Source: Bosea sp. (in: a-proteobacteria) (GTDB lineage Bacteria; Pseudomonadota; Alphaproteobacteria; Rhizobiales; Beijerinckiaceae). From it: a DNA stretch of 64,000 nt. Positions within the stretch are counted from its first letter, which is position 1, and every line of letters begins with the position of its first letter. The notes beneath the pieces were generated by a model that made no database searches, was not told the DNA's origin, and saw only the letters and a program-made list of their open reading frames with translations. This document shows, one piece after another, positions 25,886-34,656 of the stretch. Made by a program: the position numbers and the translations under genes. The DNA is taken from the NCBI RefSeq assembly GCF_023953965.1, contig NZ_JAMLIX010000001.1, positions 620,001 to 684,000 of the forward strand, written 5' to 3'.

Positions 25886-27304
25886 ATGAGCAGCCTGAAA
25901 TTCGGAACCTCCGGCCTGCGCGGCCTCGTCACGGAGCTTACCGGCCTGCCGGCCTATGCGCACCTGCGCGCCTTCTGCGCCGTGCTGCGGGAGGACCGGG
26001 CGGCGGGACCGGCCGGGGAGATGCTGATCGGGCGGGACCTGCGTTCCTCCAGCCCGCTGATCGCGGCGCAATGCGCGCAGGCCATCGCCGATGCCGGGCT
26101 TATACCGGTGGATTGCGGCGCCGTGCCGACGCCGGCGCTCGCGCTGGCGGCCATGGCCGCCGGCAGCCCCGCCGTGATGGTGACGGGCAGCCACATCCCC
26201 GACGACCGCAACGGCCTGAAATTCTACCGCGCGACGGGGGAGATCGACAAGGCCGACGAGGCCCGCATCCTCGCGCGGCACGAGGCGCTGGCGCTTGCCG
26301 CCATGCCGGAGGTCACGGCCCGGCCGCAGCAGCGCGACATCGCCGCCGGCTACCGTGCCCGCTACATCGATTTCTTCGGCCGCGCCCTGGAGGGGCTCAT
26401 CGTCGGCGTCTACCAGCATTCGTCGGTCGGGCGCGACCTCCTCTGCACGGTGCTGGCGGCGCTCGGCGCGACGCCTGTCGCGCTCGGCCGCAGCGAGACC
26501 TTCATTCCCGTGGACACCGAGGCCCTGCGCCCCGAGGACGAGGCGCAGGCGCGGAACTGGGCCGGCGCGCTGGCGCTCGCGGGAATCGTCTCGACCGATG
26601 GCGACGCGGACCGTCCGCTCGTCGCCGACGAAACCGGCCGCTTCCTGCGCGGAGACCTGGTCGGGGCGCTGACGGCGCGCTTCCTCGGCGCCGATGCGAT
26701 CGTGACGCCGGTGACCTCGAATTCGGCGCTCGACCGCCCCGGCGCGTTCGGCACCGTGATCCGCACCCGCGTCGGTTCCCCCCATGTCATCGCCGGCATG
26801 GATCAGGCGAGCGCCGAGGGCGCCGGGATCGTCGTCGGCTTCGAGGCCAATGGCGGCGTGCTGCTCGGCTCGGACGTCACGCGCGACGGGCGGCGCCTTA
26901 AGGCCCTGCCGACGCGCGACGCCATGCTGCCGATCCTGGCGACGCTGGCGCTGGCACGCAGCGAACACCGGCCGCTGAGCGCCGTCGCGGCGCAGGCGCG
27001 CTTCGCCGCCGCCCTGTCGGACCGCCTTCCGGAGACCCCGCAGGAGAGGAGCGCGGCGCTGATCGCACGGCTCGATGCCGAGGGTCCGGGCTTGCGCGAC
27101 ACAGTCTTCGCCGCCCATGGCGGGGTCGCGGCCCGCGACCGGCGCGACGGCCTGCGCCTGACGCTCGGTGACGGCGCGACCGTGCATTTCCGCGCCTCGG
27201 GCAACGCGCCGGAGCTGCGCGTCTATGTCGAGGCGGCGACGCCGGAGGGGGCGCAGACGCTGCTCGCCGAAAATCTCGCCTTCGCAGCGGCGCAGACGCG
27301 CTGA
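25886..27304 (+). CDS. Phosphomannomutase / phosphoglucomutase
   Basis: The 472-residue protein shows all four alpha-D-phosphohexomutase marks: an early FGTSGLRGLV; the phosphoserine loop VTGSHIPDDRNGLKF; the metal loop STDGDADRPLV; and the late phosphate-binding FRASGNAPELRVY. It converts mannose-6-phosphate to mannose-1-phosphate, feeding ManC. The serine loop is TGSHIP rather than TASHNP, a variant seen in some members. It begins a rightward block of nucleotide-sugar genes. Confidence 0.92.
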   Translation: MSSLKFGTSGLRGLVTELTGLPAYAHLRAFCAVLREDRAAGPAGEMLIGRDLRSSSPLIAAQCAQAIADAGLIPVDCGAVPTPALALAAMAAGSPAVMVTGSHIPDDRNGLKFYRATGEIDKADEARILARHEALALAAMPEVTARPQQRDIAAGYRARYIDFFGRALEGLIVGVYQHSSVGRDLLCTVLAALGATPVALGRSETFIPVDTEALRPEDEAQARNWAGALALAGIVSTDGDADRPLVADETGRFLRGDLVGALTARFLGADAIVTPVTSNSALDRPGAFGTVIRTRVGSPHVIAGMDQASAEGAGIVVGFEANGGVLLGSDVTRDGRRLKALPTRDAMLPILATLALARSEHRPLSAVAAQARFAAALSDRLPETPQERSAALIARLDAEGPGLRDTVFAAHGGVAARDRRDGLRLTLGDGATVHFRASGNAPELRVYVEAATPEGAQTLLAENLAFAAAQTR

Positions 27305-27340
27305 ACCTTCCCTCGAAACCGGCTTCGGCAGAACCTCACA

Positions 27341-28369
27341 GTGGACCTTGACCTTTCCTTCGAGCGCGTGCTCCTGACCGGCGCGGCCGGCTTCGTCGGC
27401 TTCCATGTCGCGCAGTCCCTGCTCGACCGGGGCGTGACGGTCCTCGGTATCGACAACCTCACGCCCTATTACGACCCGGCCCTGAAGCAGGCGCGGCTCG
27501 ACCGCCTCCTCGCCCGCGACGGCTTCTCCTTCGAGCAGATCGACATATCCGACTACGACGCGGTGCAGGCCGCCTTCGCGGCGTTTCGCCCGCAGGTCGT
27601 GATCCATCTCGCGGCGCAGGCCGGCGTGCGCTATTCGCTGGAGAACCCGCGCGCCTACGCCGCCTCCAATCTCGACGGCTTCCTCTCGATCCTCGAAGCC
27701 TGCCGGCACAACCGGGTCGACCACCTCGTCTATGCCTCGTCGAGCTCGGTCTACGGCGCCAATGCCAAGGTGCCGTTCAGCGAGCATGACGGCGCCGACC
27801 ATCCGGTCTCGCTCTATGCCGCGACCAAGCGCGCCAACGAGCTGATGGCGCATGCTTACGCGCATCTCTATCGCATCCCGACGACGGGCTTGCGCTTCTT
27901 CACGGTCTACGGCCCCTGGGGCCGGCCGGACATGGCCTATTTCAAGTTCACCAAGGCGATCCTCGAAGGAAGGCCGATCGAGGTCTACGACGAAGCCGCG
28001 ATGAGCCGCGACTTCACCTATGTCGACGATATCCGCGAGGCGATCGTGCGGCTGGCCGGCCTGCCGCCGCAGCCCGCCCCGGATGCCGACGGGGCGGCGC
28101 CGGACCCCGCCACCTCCGCCGCCCCCTGGCGCATCTACAATATCGGCAACCACACGCCCGTGCGGCTTGACCGCTTCATCGCGGCGATCGAGGAGGCCTG
28201 CGGCCGCAAGGCGACCAAGCGGCACCTGCCGGCCCAGCCCGGCGACGTGCCGGCGACCTATGCCGACGTCGCGGAGCTTACGGCCCGCGTCGACTTCCGG
28301 CCGGATACGCCGATCGAGGCGGGGATCGCCCGTTTCGTCGCCTGGTATCGCGATTTCTACCGCATCTGA
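27341..28369 (+). CDS. NAD-dependent epimerase, UDP-glucuronate 4-epimerase-like
   Basis: The start is GTG at 27341, giving 342 residues. The extended SDR fold shows NAD-binding TGAAGFVGFHVAQ and the catalytic YAATKRANE (Tyr-x3-Lys). Insertions such as TPYYDPALKQARLDRL are typical of UDP-glucuronate epimerases that make UDP-galacturonate. It lies 36 bases after the phosphomannomutase gene and 88 bases before rfbB. It supplies precursors for an acidic surface polysaccharide or LPS. Confidence 0.88.
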   Translation: MDLDLSFERVLLTGAAGFVGFHVAQSLLDRGVTVLGIDNLTPYYDPALKQARLDRLLARDGFSFEQIDISDYDAVQAAFAAFRPQVVIHLAAQAGVRYSLENPRAYAASNLDGFLSILEACRHNRVDHLVYASSSSVYGANAKVPFSEHDGADHPVSLYAATKRANELMAHAYAHLYRIPTTGLRFFTVYGPWGRPDMAYFKFTKAILEGRPIEVYDEAAMSRDFTYVDDIREAIVRLAGLPPQPAPDADGAAPDPATSAAPWRIYNIGNHTPVRLDRFIAAIEEACGRKATKRHLPAQPGDVPATYADVAELTARVDFRPDTPIEAGIARFVAWYRDFYRI

Positions 28370-28457
28370 GCGGCGCGGAGGCGGCCCTTCATTCGCCTTG
28401 CTTTGGTCCGAAGCGGGTTCGTGCTACCTGCCGGCCCCGAAGGATGGAAGAGGACCG

Positions 28458-29513
28458 ATGACCCTGAGATTCCTCGTGACCGGCGGCGCGGGCTTCATCG
28501 GCTCGGCCGTGGTGCGCAAGCTGATCGGAGAGCACGAGCACGCGGTCTGCGTCGTCGACAAGCTGACCTATGCCGGCAACCTCGCCTCGCTCGCGCCGGT
28601 TTCGGGCAGCAACCGCTATCGCTTCGAGCGGGCCGATATCGGCGACGGTGAGCGGATGAAGGCGATCTTCGCCGATTTCGAGCCCGATATCGTGATGCAT
28701 CTGGCGGCCGAGAGCCATGTCGACCGCTCGATCGACGGGCCGGCCGCCTTCATCGAGACCAATGTCGTCGGCAGCTTCACCCTGCTGCAGGAGGCGCTGC
28801 GCCATTTCCGCAGCCTGACGGGGGAGCGCCGGGCTCGCTTCCGCTTCCACCATGTCTCGACCGACGAGGTCTTCGGCTCGCTGGGGCCCGAGGGCCTCTT
28901 CCGCGAGGACAGCGCCTATCAGCCGAACTCGCCCTATTCGGCCTCCAAGGCCGCGTCCGACCATCTCGTGCGCGCCTGGCACCACACCTATGGCCTGCCG
29001 GTGGTGATGACCAACTGCTCGAACAATTACGGGCCCTATCACTTCCCGGAGAAGCTGATCCCGCTGATGATCATCAACGCGCTCGAAGGCAAGCCGCTGC
29101 CGGTCTACGGCAACGGGCTCAACGTGCGCGACTGGCTTTATGTCGACGACCACGCCGAGGCGCTGATCACCGTCGCCACCGCCGGCAAGACGGGCGAGAG
29201 CTACAATATCGGCGGCCACAACGAGAGGACCAATCTCGAAGTGGTGAAGACGATCTGCGCCATCCTCGACGAGCTGAGGCCCGATCCGAAGGGGAGCCGC
29301 GAGCGCCTGATCACCCATGTCGACGACCGGCCGGGCCATGATGCGCGCTACGCGATCGATGCCGGCAAGATCGGCCGCGAGCTCGGCTGGGCACCGAAGG
29401 AGACCTTCGAGACGGGCTTGCGCCGCACCGTCGCCTGGTATCTCGCCAATCCGCGCTGGTGGGGCGACATCCGCTCCGGCGTCTATCGCGGCGAACGCCT
29501 CGGCGCGGCCTGA
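28458..29513 (+). CDS. rfbB: dTDP-glucose 4,6-dehydratase
   Basis: Start ATG 28458 (MTLRFLVTGGAGFIG) is preceded by GGAAGAGGACCG and gives 351 residues. It has Rossmann GGAGFIGSAVV, the catalytic YSASKAASD and STDEVFGSLG signatures of RfbB/RmlB. It performs the second step of dTDP-L-rhamnose synthesis. The frame continues upstream only as a shadow of the epimerase gene. rfbC follows after 13 bases. Confidence 0.96.
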   Translation: MTLRFLVTGGAGFIGSAVVRKLIGEHEHAVCVVDKLTYAGNLASLAPVSGSNRYRFERADIGDGERMKAIFADFEPDIVMHLAAESHVDRSIDGPAAFIETNVVGSFTLLQEALRHFRSLTGERRARFRFHHVSTDEVFGSLGPEGLFREDSAYQPNSPYSASKAASDHLVRAWHHTYGLPVVMTNCSNNYGPYHFPEKLIPLMIINALEGKPLPVYGNGLNVRDWLYVDDHAEALITVATAGKTGESYNIGGHNERTNLEVVKTICAILDELRPDPKGSRERLITHVDDRPGHDARYAIDAGKIGRELGWAPKETFETGLRRTVAWYLANPRWWGDIRSGVYRGERLGAA

Positions 29514-29526
29514 AGCAGAGGACGAG

Positions 29527-30084
29527 ATGCCGAACCTCGAGGATACGGCGATCCCCGCCGTCAAGATCGTCACGCCGAAGCGGCTCGGCGACCACCGCGG
29601 CTTCTTCTCCGAGACCTGGAGCCGCGAGAGCTTCGCCGCGGCCGGGCTTAATCTCGACTTCGTCCAGGACAATCACTCGCTCTCGGGCCCGGCCGGCACG
29701 CTGCGCGGCCTGCATTTCCAGTCGCCGCCCTTCGCCCAGGACAAGCTGGTGCGGGTCACGCGCGGGGCCATCCTCGACGTCGCGGTCGATATCCGCGCCT
29801 CCTCCCCGACGTTCGGCCTGCATGTCGCGGTCGAGCTCTCGGCGCAGAACTGGAAGCAGCTCCTCGTGCCGGCGGGCTTCGCCCATGGCTTCGTCACGCT
29901 CGAGCCGGATACCGAAGTGCTCTACAAGGTGACGGCGCCCTATGCGCCGCAGAGCGACCATGGGCTCGCCTTCGACGATCCGGCGCTCGGCATCGACTGG
30001 CGCCTGCCGCTCGCCGCGCTCACCCTCTCAGAGAAGGACCGCAAGCACCCGCGCCTCGACGCGATGCCGCGGTTTTTCGACTGA
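29527..30084 (+). CDS. rfbC: dTDP-4-dehydrorhamnose 3,5-epimerase
   Basis: Start ATG 29527 (MPNLEDTAIPAVKIVTP) gives 185 residues, the normal length for RfbC/RmlC. The cupin-type fold shows DHRGFFSETW, QDNHSLSGPAGTLRGLHFQ and the late YKVTAPYAPQSDHGLAFDD. It epimerises dTDP-4-keto-6-deoxyglucose. Its stop overlaps the rfbD start by one base (TGATG). Confidence 0.95.
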   Translation: MPNLEDTAIPAVKIVTPKRLGDHRGFFSETWSRESFAAAGLNLDFVQDNHSLSGPAGTLRGLHFQSPPFAQDKLVRVTRGAILDVAVDIRASSPTFGLHVAVELSAQNWKQLLVPAGFAHGFVTLEPDTEVLYKVTAPYAPQSDHGLAFDDPALGIDWRLPLAALTLSEKDRKHPRLDAMPRFFD

Positions 30085-30977
30085 TGGGCCTGCGCATCGC
30101 CGTCACCGGCTGGGCCGGCCAGATCGTCCGCGCCATGCTGGAGCGCGTGCCCACGGGTGTCGAGGTCATCGCGATCCGCCGCCCCGAGCTCGATCTCGCC
30201 GTCCCCAGGACGGTCGCGCCGGCGCTGCGCGCAGCCCGGCCCGACGTCATCGTCAACGCCGCCGCCTATACCGCCGTCGACCAGGCCGAGAGCGAGCCCG
30301 CGCTCGCCATGCGCGTCAACGGCGAGGCCGCCGGCGAGGCGGCGCGCGCCGCAGCCGCGCTCGGCATCCCCGTGATCCAGCTCTCGACCGACTATGTCTT
30401 CGACGGAGGGCTCGACCGGCCCTATCGCGAGGACGATGCGACCGGGCCGATCTCGGCCTATGGCGCGAGCAAGCTCGCCGGCGAGCGGGCGGTCGCCGCC
30501 GCGACCGCAAACCACGCCATCCTGCGCACGGCCTGGATTTACGCCCCCTTCGGCAAGAACTTCGTCAGGACGATGCTGCGGCTCGCCGAGACGCAAGGCG
30601 AGGTCGGCGTCGTCGCCGACCAGCATGGCTCGCCGACCAGCGCGCTCGACATCGCCGATGCGATCTTCACCGTCGCGCAGAACCTGACCGGGCGGGCGGA
30701 CGACGCCTCCCTGCGCGGCGTCTTCCATATGAGCGCGGCGGGCGAGGCGGTCTGGGCCGATGTCGCCGAAGCGATCTTCGCCGAGCGCGAGCGGCTGGGC
30801 GGCGAGCCGGTCCGGGTCAGGCGGATCACGAGCGCCGCTTATCCGACGCCGGCGCGGCGGCCGGTGAATTCCAGGCTCGATTGCGGCAAGCTCGCCCGCG
30901 TCCACGGCGTCGGGCTGCCGGAATGGCATAGTTCGCTCAGGTCTTGCGTCGAACGGCTTATCGAGGATCAGAGATGA
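30084..30977 (+). CDS. rfbD: dTDP-4-dehydrorhamnose reductase
   Basis: The 297-residue protein has the RmlD fold with TGWAGQIVRAML at the start, NAAAYTAVDQAE, STDYVFDGGLDRPY and the YGASKLAGE catalytic segment. It makes dTDP-L-rhamnose with NAD(P)H. Overlaps on both sides (one base with rfbC, four with rfbA) show one tightly coupled operon. Confidence 0.95.
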   Translation: MGLRIAVTGWAGQIVRAMLERVPTGVEVIAIRRPELDLAVPRTVAPALRAARPDVIVNAAAYTAVDQAESEPALAMRVNGEAAGEAARAAAALGIPVIQLSTDYVFDGGLDRPYREDDATGPISAYGASKLAGERAVAAATANHAILRTAWIYAPFGKNFVRTMLRLAETQGEVGVVADQHGSPTSALDIADAIFTVAQNLTGRADDASLRGVFHMSAAGEAVWADVAEAIFAERERLGGEPVRVRRITSAAYPTPARRPVNSRLDCGKLARVHGVGLPEWHSSLRSCVERLIEDQR

Positions 30978-31855
30978 CGATGAGGGGCATCATCCTGGCC
31001 GGCGGCTCCGGCACGCGGCTGCACCCGATGACGCTGGCGATGTCGAAGCAGCTCCTGCCCGTCTACGACAAGCCGATGATCTATTACCCGCTCTCGACGC
31101 TGATGCTCGCCGGCATCCGCGAGGTCATGATCATCTCGACCCCGCACGACCTGCCGCATTTCAAGCGCCTGCTCGGCGACGGCACCGACTGGGGCATGAG
31201 CCTGACCTATGCCGAGCAGCCCCATCCCGGCGGGCTCGCGCAGGCCTATCTGATCGGCGCCGGATTCGTCGCCGGACAACCCTCCTGCCTCATCCTCGGC
31301 GACAACCTGTTCTACGGCCATTCGCTGCCCGGGATGATGGCGCGGGCGCAGGCGCACGACAGCGGCGCGACCGTCTTCGCCTATCATGTCGGCGACCCGC
31401 AGCGTTACGGCGTCGTCGCCTTCGACCAAGCCGGCAAGGCGGTCTCGATCGAGGAGAAGCCGAAGGTTCCCAAGTCGAACTGGGCCGTCACGGGCTTGTA
31501 TTTCTACGATGCCGAGGTCGTCGAGATCGCCCGCGCGCTGAAGCCCTCGGCGCGTGGCGAGCTCGAGATCACCGACGTCAACCGGATCTATCTCGAACGC
31601 GGCAAGCTCTCGGTCGAATCGATGGGGCGCGGCTTCGCCTGGCTCGATACCGGCACGCCCGACAGCCTGCTGGAGGCCAGCGAATTCGTCCGCACGCTCG
31701 AAACCCGCCAGGGCCTGCACATCGCCTGCCCCGAGGAGATCGCCGCGCGGCAGGGCTGGATCTCGGTGCCAGAACTCACCGCCCTTGGCGAAAAGCTCGC
31801 CAAGGGCGCTTACGGCCAGTACCTCCTGCGCACCGCGCGGGACCTCGGCGGCTGA
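30974..31855 (+). CDS. rfbA: Glucose-1-phosphate thymidylyltransferase
   Basis: The ATG at 30974 overlaps the rfbD stop as ATGA, and GAGG-like sequence precedes it; 293 residues. Signature ILAGGSGTRLHPMTLAMSKQ opens the nucleotidyltransferase domain, and KPMIYYPLSTLMLAGI follows. It catalyses the first step of dTDP-rhamnose synthesis. The gene order rfbBCDA ends here; the next transcript has its own promoter and riboswitch. Confidence 0.96.
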   Translation: MTMRGIILAGGSGTRLHPMTLAMSKQLLPVYDKPMIYYPLSTLMLAGIREVMIISTPHDLPHFKRLLGDGTDWGMSLTYAEQPHPGGLAQAYLIGAGFVAGQPSCLILGDNLFYGHSLPGMMARAQAHDSGATVFAYHVGDPQRYGVVAFDQAGKAVSIEEKPKVPKSNWAVTGLYFYDAEVVEIARALKPSARGELEITDVNRIYLERGKLSVESMGRGFAWLDTGTPDSLLEASEFVRTLETRQGLHIACPEEIAARQGWISVPELTALGEKLAKGAYGQYLLRTARDLGG

Positions 31856-31872
31856 GCCGGCCTCCTTACCGC

Positions 31873-31901
31873 TTGACAGCGAGCCCCGCTGCCCGTCATC
31901 T
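31873..31901 (+). promoter_or_regulatory. Sigma70-type promoter for the TPP-riboswitch operon
   Basis: TTGACA at 31873-31878, a 17-base spacer, then TCATCT at 31896-31901. The -35 is a perfect consensus and the spacing is ideal; the -10 is weak. Transcription would start about 31908, at or just inside the first riboswitch strand, so the exact start and the 5' boundary of P1 are uncertain. Confidence 0.6.
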
Positions 31902-32020
31902 GCATCCCGTTCCCAGGGGGGCCTCGCTAGGAGGCTGAGATTCCGCCGGCGGGGCCTGCCAAGGCCCGGCAACGCGGTGACCCTCCGAACCTGATCCGGG
32001 TCATACCGGCGTAGGGATGC
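31902..32020 (+). promoter_or_regulatory. TPP riboswitch (THI element)
   Basis: The conserved thi-box parts are all present: GGGGGCC...GCTGAGATT around 31914-31942 and CTCCGAACCTGATCCGGGT (31983-32001), followed by ATACCGGCGTAGGGATG. The closing stem P1 pairs GCATCCC (31902-31908) with GGGATGC (32014-32020). An extra hairpin (CCGCCGGCGGG region, 31944-31955) sits in the variable arm. TPP binding normally lowers expression. The first start codon (32123) is 103 bases downstream. CTCCG (31983-31987) could pair with CGGAG (32112-32116) at the ribosome binding site, a possible translational switch. Confidence 0.95.
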
Positions 32021-32122
32021 GGGACATGGCGCCGTCGAGGCCCTGATTCCAACTTGCGCCCGTGATCCCTGTTGCGATCGATGCTGCCGGCCTGGCCGTG
32101 CGGCGTCCGGACGGAGTGGACC

Positions 32123-33202
32123 ATGGCGACGCAAGCCGAGATCGTCGAGGCGCTGCTGGCGTTCATCGCGCTTCCCCAGGCGTCGGAAGCCGAATTCGAG
32201 GCGATGGCGCTGAAGCTATTCGCCTGGCAGTTCCGCAACAACGAGCCTTACAAGCGTTTTTGCCTGCAACGCGGCCGCACGCCGCTTTCGGTGCGCGGCT
32301 GGCGCGACATCCCCGCCGTGCCGATCACCGCCTTCAAGGATCTGACGCTGAGCTGCACGCCGCCGGAAACGGCCGAGCGCGTCTTCATGACGAGCGGCAC
32401 GACGCAAGGGATACGCGGCCGCAGCCACCACCCGACGCTCGCCGTCTGGGACCGCTCGATGCTGCGCGCCTTCCGCGAGCGCTTCATGCAGGGCCGCGAG
32501 CGCATCCGCATGGGTATCCTCTTCCCTGACGAGGCGAAGCTGCCGAACTCCTCGCTCGCGCATTATCTGTCCCTCGCCCGGCGCGAATGCGGAGCGCCCG
32601 GTTCCGCCGTTTTCATCGGCCCCGCCGGCCTCGATCTCGACCGCTTGCTCACGGCGCTCGCGGAGGCGCAGGCCGGCGGCGAGCCCTATGCGCTGCTCGG
32701 CGCGAGCTATGCCTTCGTGCCGCTCATCGACGCGCTCGCCGCCAGCGGGCGGCGCTTTTCCCTGCCGGAGGGCAGCCGCATCCTCGACACCGGCGGCTTC
32801 AAGGGCCAGTCGCGCGAGCTCGAGCCGGACGCATTCTACGACGGGCTTTCCGCCGCCCTCAGTGTGCCGCGCTCGGCCTGCATCAACATGTACGGCATGA
32901 CGGAGCTCAGCTCGCAGCTCTATGACGACGGCAATGCCGTCTGCCCGTCCGTGAAGTCCGGCCCGCACTGGATCCGCAGCCGCGTCGTCGATCCGCTCTC
33001 CGGCGCGGATTTGCCCGAAGGCCAGCGCGGCGTGATCGTCCATCACGACCTCGCCCATTTCAACTGCGTCTCGGCGATCCTGACCGAGGATGCCGGCGAG
33101 ATCGTGCCCGGTGGCTTCAGGCTGCTCGGCCGGGTCGACGGAGAAGCCTCGAAAGGCTGCTCGGTCGCGGTCGCCGAATTTCTGGCGGCGGCGCGAGGCT
33201 GA
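32123..33202 (+). CDS. LuxE-like acyl-protein synthetase (AMP-forming)
   Basis: ATG 32123 (MATQAEIVEALLAF) follows CGGAGTGGACC and gives 359 residues. The ANL-type phosphate loop is MTSGTTQGIRG (89-99), and the adenylation motif is NMYGMTELSSQ (255-265). Cysteine C346, 13 residues from the end in ASKGCSVAVAE, matches the place of the acyl-accepting cysteine of LuxE. LuxE activates a carboxylic acid as an acyl-AMP and moves it to its own cysteine for delivery to LuxC. No luciferase genes are nearby, and the gene sits directly under a TPP riboswitch. The natural acid is therefore probably thiamin-related rather than a long-chain fatty acid; that is inference. Confidence 0.88.
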   Translation: MATQAEIVEALLAFIALPQASEAEFEAMALKLFAWQFRNNEPYKRFCLQRGRTPLSVRGWRDIPAVPITAFKDLTLSCTPPETAERVFMTSGTTQGIRGRSHHPTLAVWDRSMLRAFRERFMQGRERIRMGILFPDEAKLPNSSLAHYLSLARRECGAPGSAVFIGPAGLDLDRLLTALAEAQAGGEPYALLGASYAFVPLIDALAASGRRFSLPEGSRILDTGGFKGQSRELEPDAFYDGLSAALSVPRSACINMYGMTELSSQLYDDGNAVCPSVKSGPHWIRSRVVDPLSGADLPEGQRGVIVHHDLAHFNCVSAILTEDAGEIVPGGFRLLGRVDGEASKGCSVAVAEFLAAARG

Positions 33203-33207
33203 CGCTC

Positions 33208-34656
33208 ATGATCGAACAGGCGGGCCATCTGCCGGGTCTCCCTCGCGAGGCGTTGCGCTGGCGCGAGGTCGGCTACGACGCCTGGGGCGGGAGCGTCGCC
33301 ATCGCGCTGCCGGAGCTCGACGCGGCGCAGGCCGCGCAGCTCTGCGCGCATGTGCGCGATCAGGCCCGCGCCCGGCTGAAGCGGATGCCCGTCGCCCGCA
33401 TCGTCGCGGCGATCGACGCCGCCGCCGCAAGGCTGCTCGACCGCGACCATCCGCTGCGGCGCAAGGCCGAAGAGCTCCTGCCGGTCGTCACCGGCTATGA
33501 CCGCGAGACGGTCCGGCTCGGCCTGACCGGCTATCTCAAGACCTTCCGGCGCCCGCAGCTCCTGCGCTTCCTGGCCGAGGATTTCGCCAATCCGGCCCTG
33601 CTCGACGGCTTCCAGCCGACGCCCAAGGGCGGCTATCTCAGCGCCCGCGGGCCGGATCTGCTGCTGCATGTCTGGGCCGGCAACGTGCCGGCGCTCTCGC
33701 TCTGGAGCCTGATCTGCGGCCTTCTGGTCAAGGCGGGCAGCGTCGGCAAGCTCGCCTCGGCCGAGCCGCTGACGGCGGGCTGGTTCGCAAGCCTGATCGC
33801 CGAGATCGATCCGGAGATCGGCGAATGCCTCGCCATCGTCTGGTGGAAGGGCGGCGAGGCGGCGGCCGAGGCCGCTTTCCTGCGCGAGGCCGACACCGTG
33901 ATGGCCTATGGCGGCAACGAGACGCTGACGGCGCTGCGCGAAAAGCTGCCGGTCACCACCCGCTTCCTGCCGCACGGCCACAGGATCGGCTTCGGCGTGA
34001 TCGCACGCGAGGCGCTCGACAGCCGGAAAGCCCCGGCGCTGGCGCGCCTTACCGCCCATGACGTCGTCCGCTACGAGCAACAGGGCTGCTATTCGCCGCA
34101 GATGCTCTTCGTCGAGCGCGGCGGGCGGGTCGGGCCGGCCGAGTTCGCCCTTTATCTCGCACAGGAGCTTGCGGCGCTCGGCCACCGCCACCCGCGCCGC
34201 GCCCTTTCGCCGGGCGAGGCCGCATCGGTCGCCGCATGGCGCGGCGCGCAGGAGATGCGCGCGCTGGAGGGCGGCGCCAGCTTGCTGGGCGAACCCGGCG
34301 ATGGCTGGAACATCCTCCATGTCGAGGCGCCCGAAACCCTCGCTCCGACCGGCCTCAATCGCTCGCTGAAACTGGTTTCGGTCGACAGCCTCGACGATGT
34401 CCCCGCCCTGGTCGCGCCCCATCGCCATTTCCTCCAGACGGCCGGCGTCGCGGCCGCGCCGGAGCGGCTGTTCCGGCTCGCGGAGGCGCTGGGCGCTGCC
34501 GGCGTCAGCCGCATCGCCCCGCTCGGCCGCATGAGCGCGCCGGAGGCCGGCTGGCACCATGACGGCCGCTTCAGCCTGCTCGACCTCGTCACCCTGACCG
34601 AGATCGAGCAGGCTGCGGAGGCCGCGGCGGAAGGGTTTGCCCCCTATGTCGACTGA
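33208..34656 (+). CDS. LuxC-like acyl-thioester reductase
   Basis: This 482-residue protein belongs to the LuxC acyl-CoA/acyl-protein reductase family, which forms an aldehyde with NADPH. The catalytic cysteine is C294 in YEQQGCYSPQ, at the position equivalent to the LuxC active site. The nucleotide-binding core includes HVWAGNVPALSLW and the GNETL segment near 236-240. It begins five bases after the luxE-like gene and overlaps the ABC ATPase gene by 11 bases. With the LuxE-like partner it forms a carboxylic-acid reductase. The family is clear, the substrate unknown. Confidence 0.9.
   Translation: MIEQAGHLPGLPREALRWREVGYDAWGGSVAIALPELDAAQAAQLCAHVRDQARARLKRMPVARIVAAIDAAAARLLDRDHPLRRKAEELLPVVTGYDRETVRLGLTGYLKTFRRPQLLRFLAEDFANPALLDGFQPTPKGGYLSARGPDLLLHVWAGNVPALSLWSLICGLLVKAGSVGKLASAEPLTAGWFASLIAEIDPEIGECLAIVWWKGGEAAAEAAFLREADTVMAYGGNETLTALREKLPVTTRFLPHGHRIGFGVIAREALDSRKAPALARLTAHDVVRYEQQGCYSPQMLFVERGGRVGPAEFALYLAQELAALGHRHPRRALSPGEAASVAAWRGAQEMRALEGGASLLGEPGDGWNILHVEAPETLAPTGLNRSLKLVSVDSLDDVPALVAPHRHFLQTAGVAAAPERLFRLAEALGAAGVSRIAPLGRMSAPEAGWHHDGRFSLLDLVTLTEIEQAAEAAAEGFAPYVD

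Noticed and set aside
32072..34656. Bioluminescence operon (lux)
   Set aside because: Only LuxE- and LuxC-like genes occur; luxA, luxB and luxD are absent, and the operon is under a TPP riboswitch with a thiamin-type importer.
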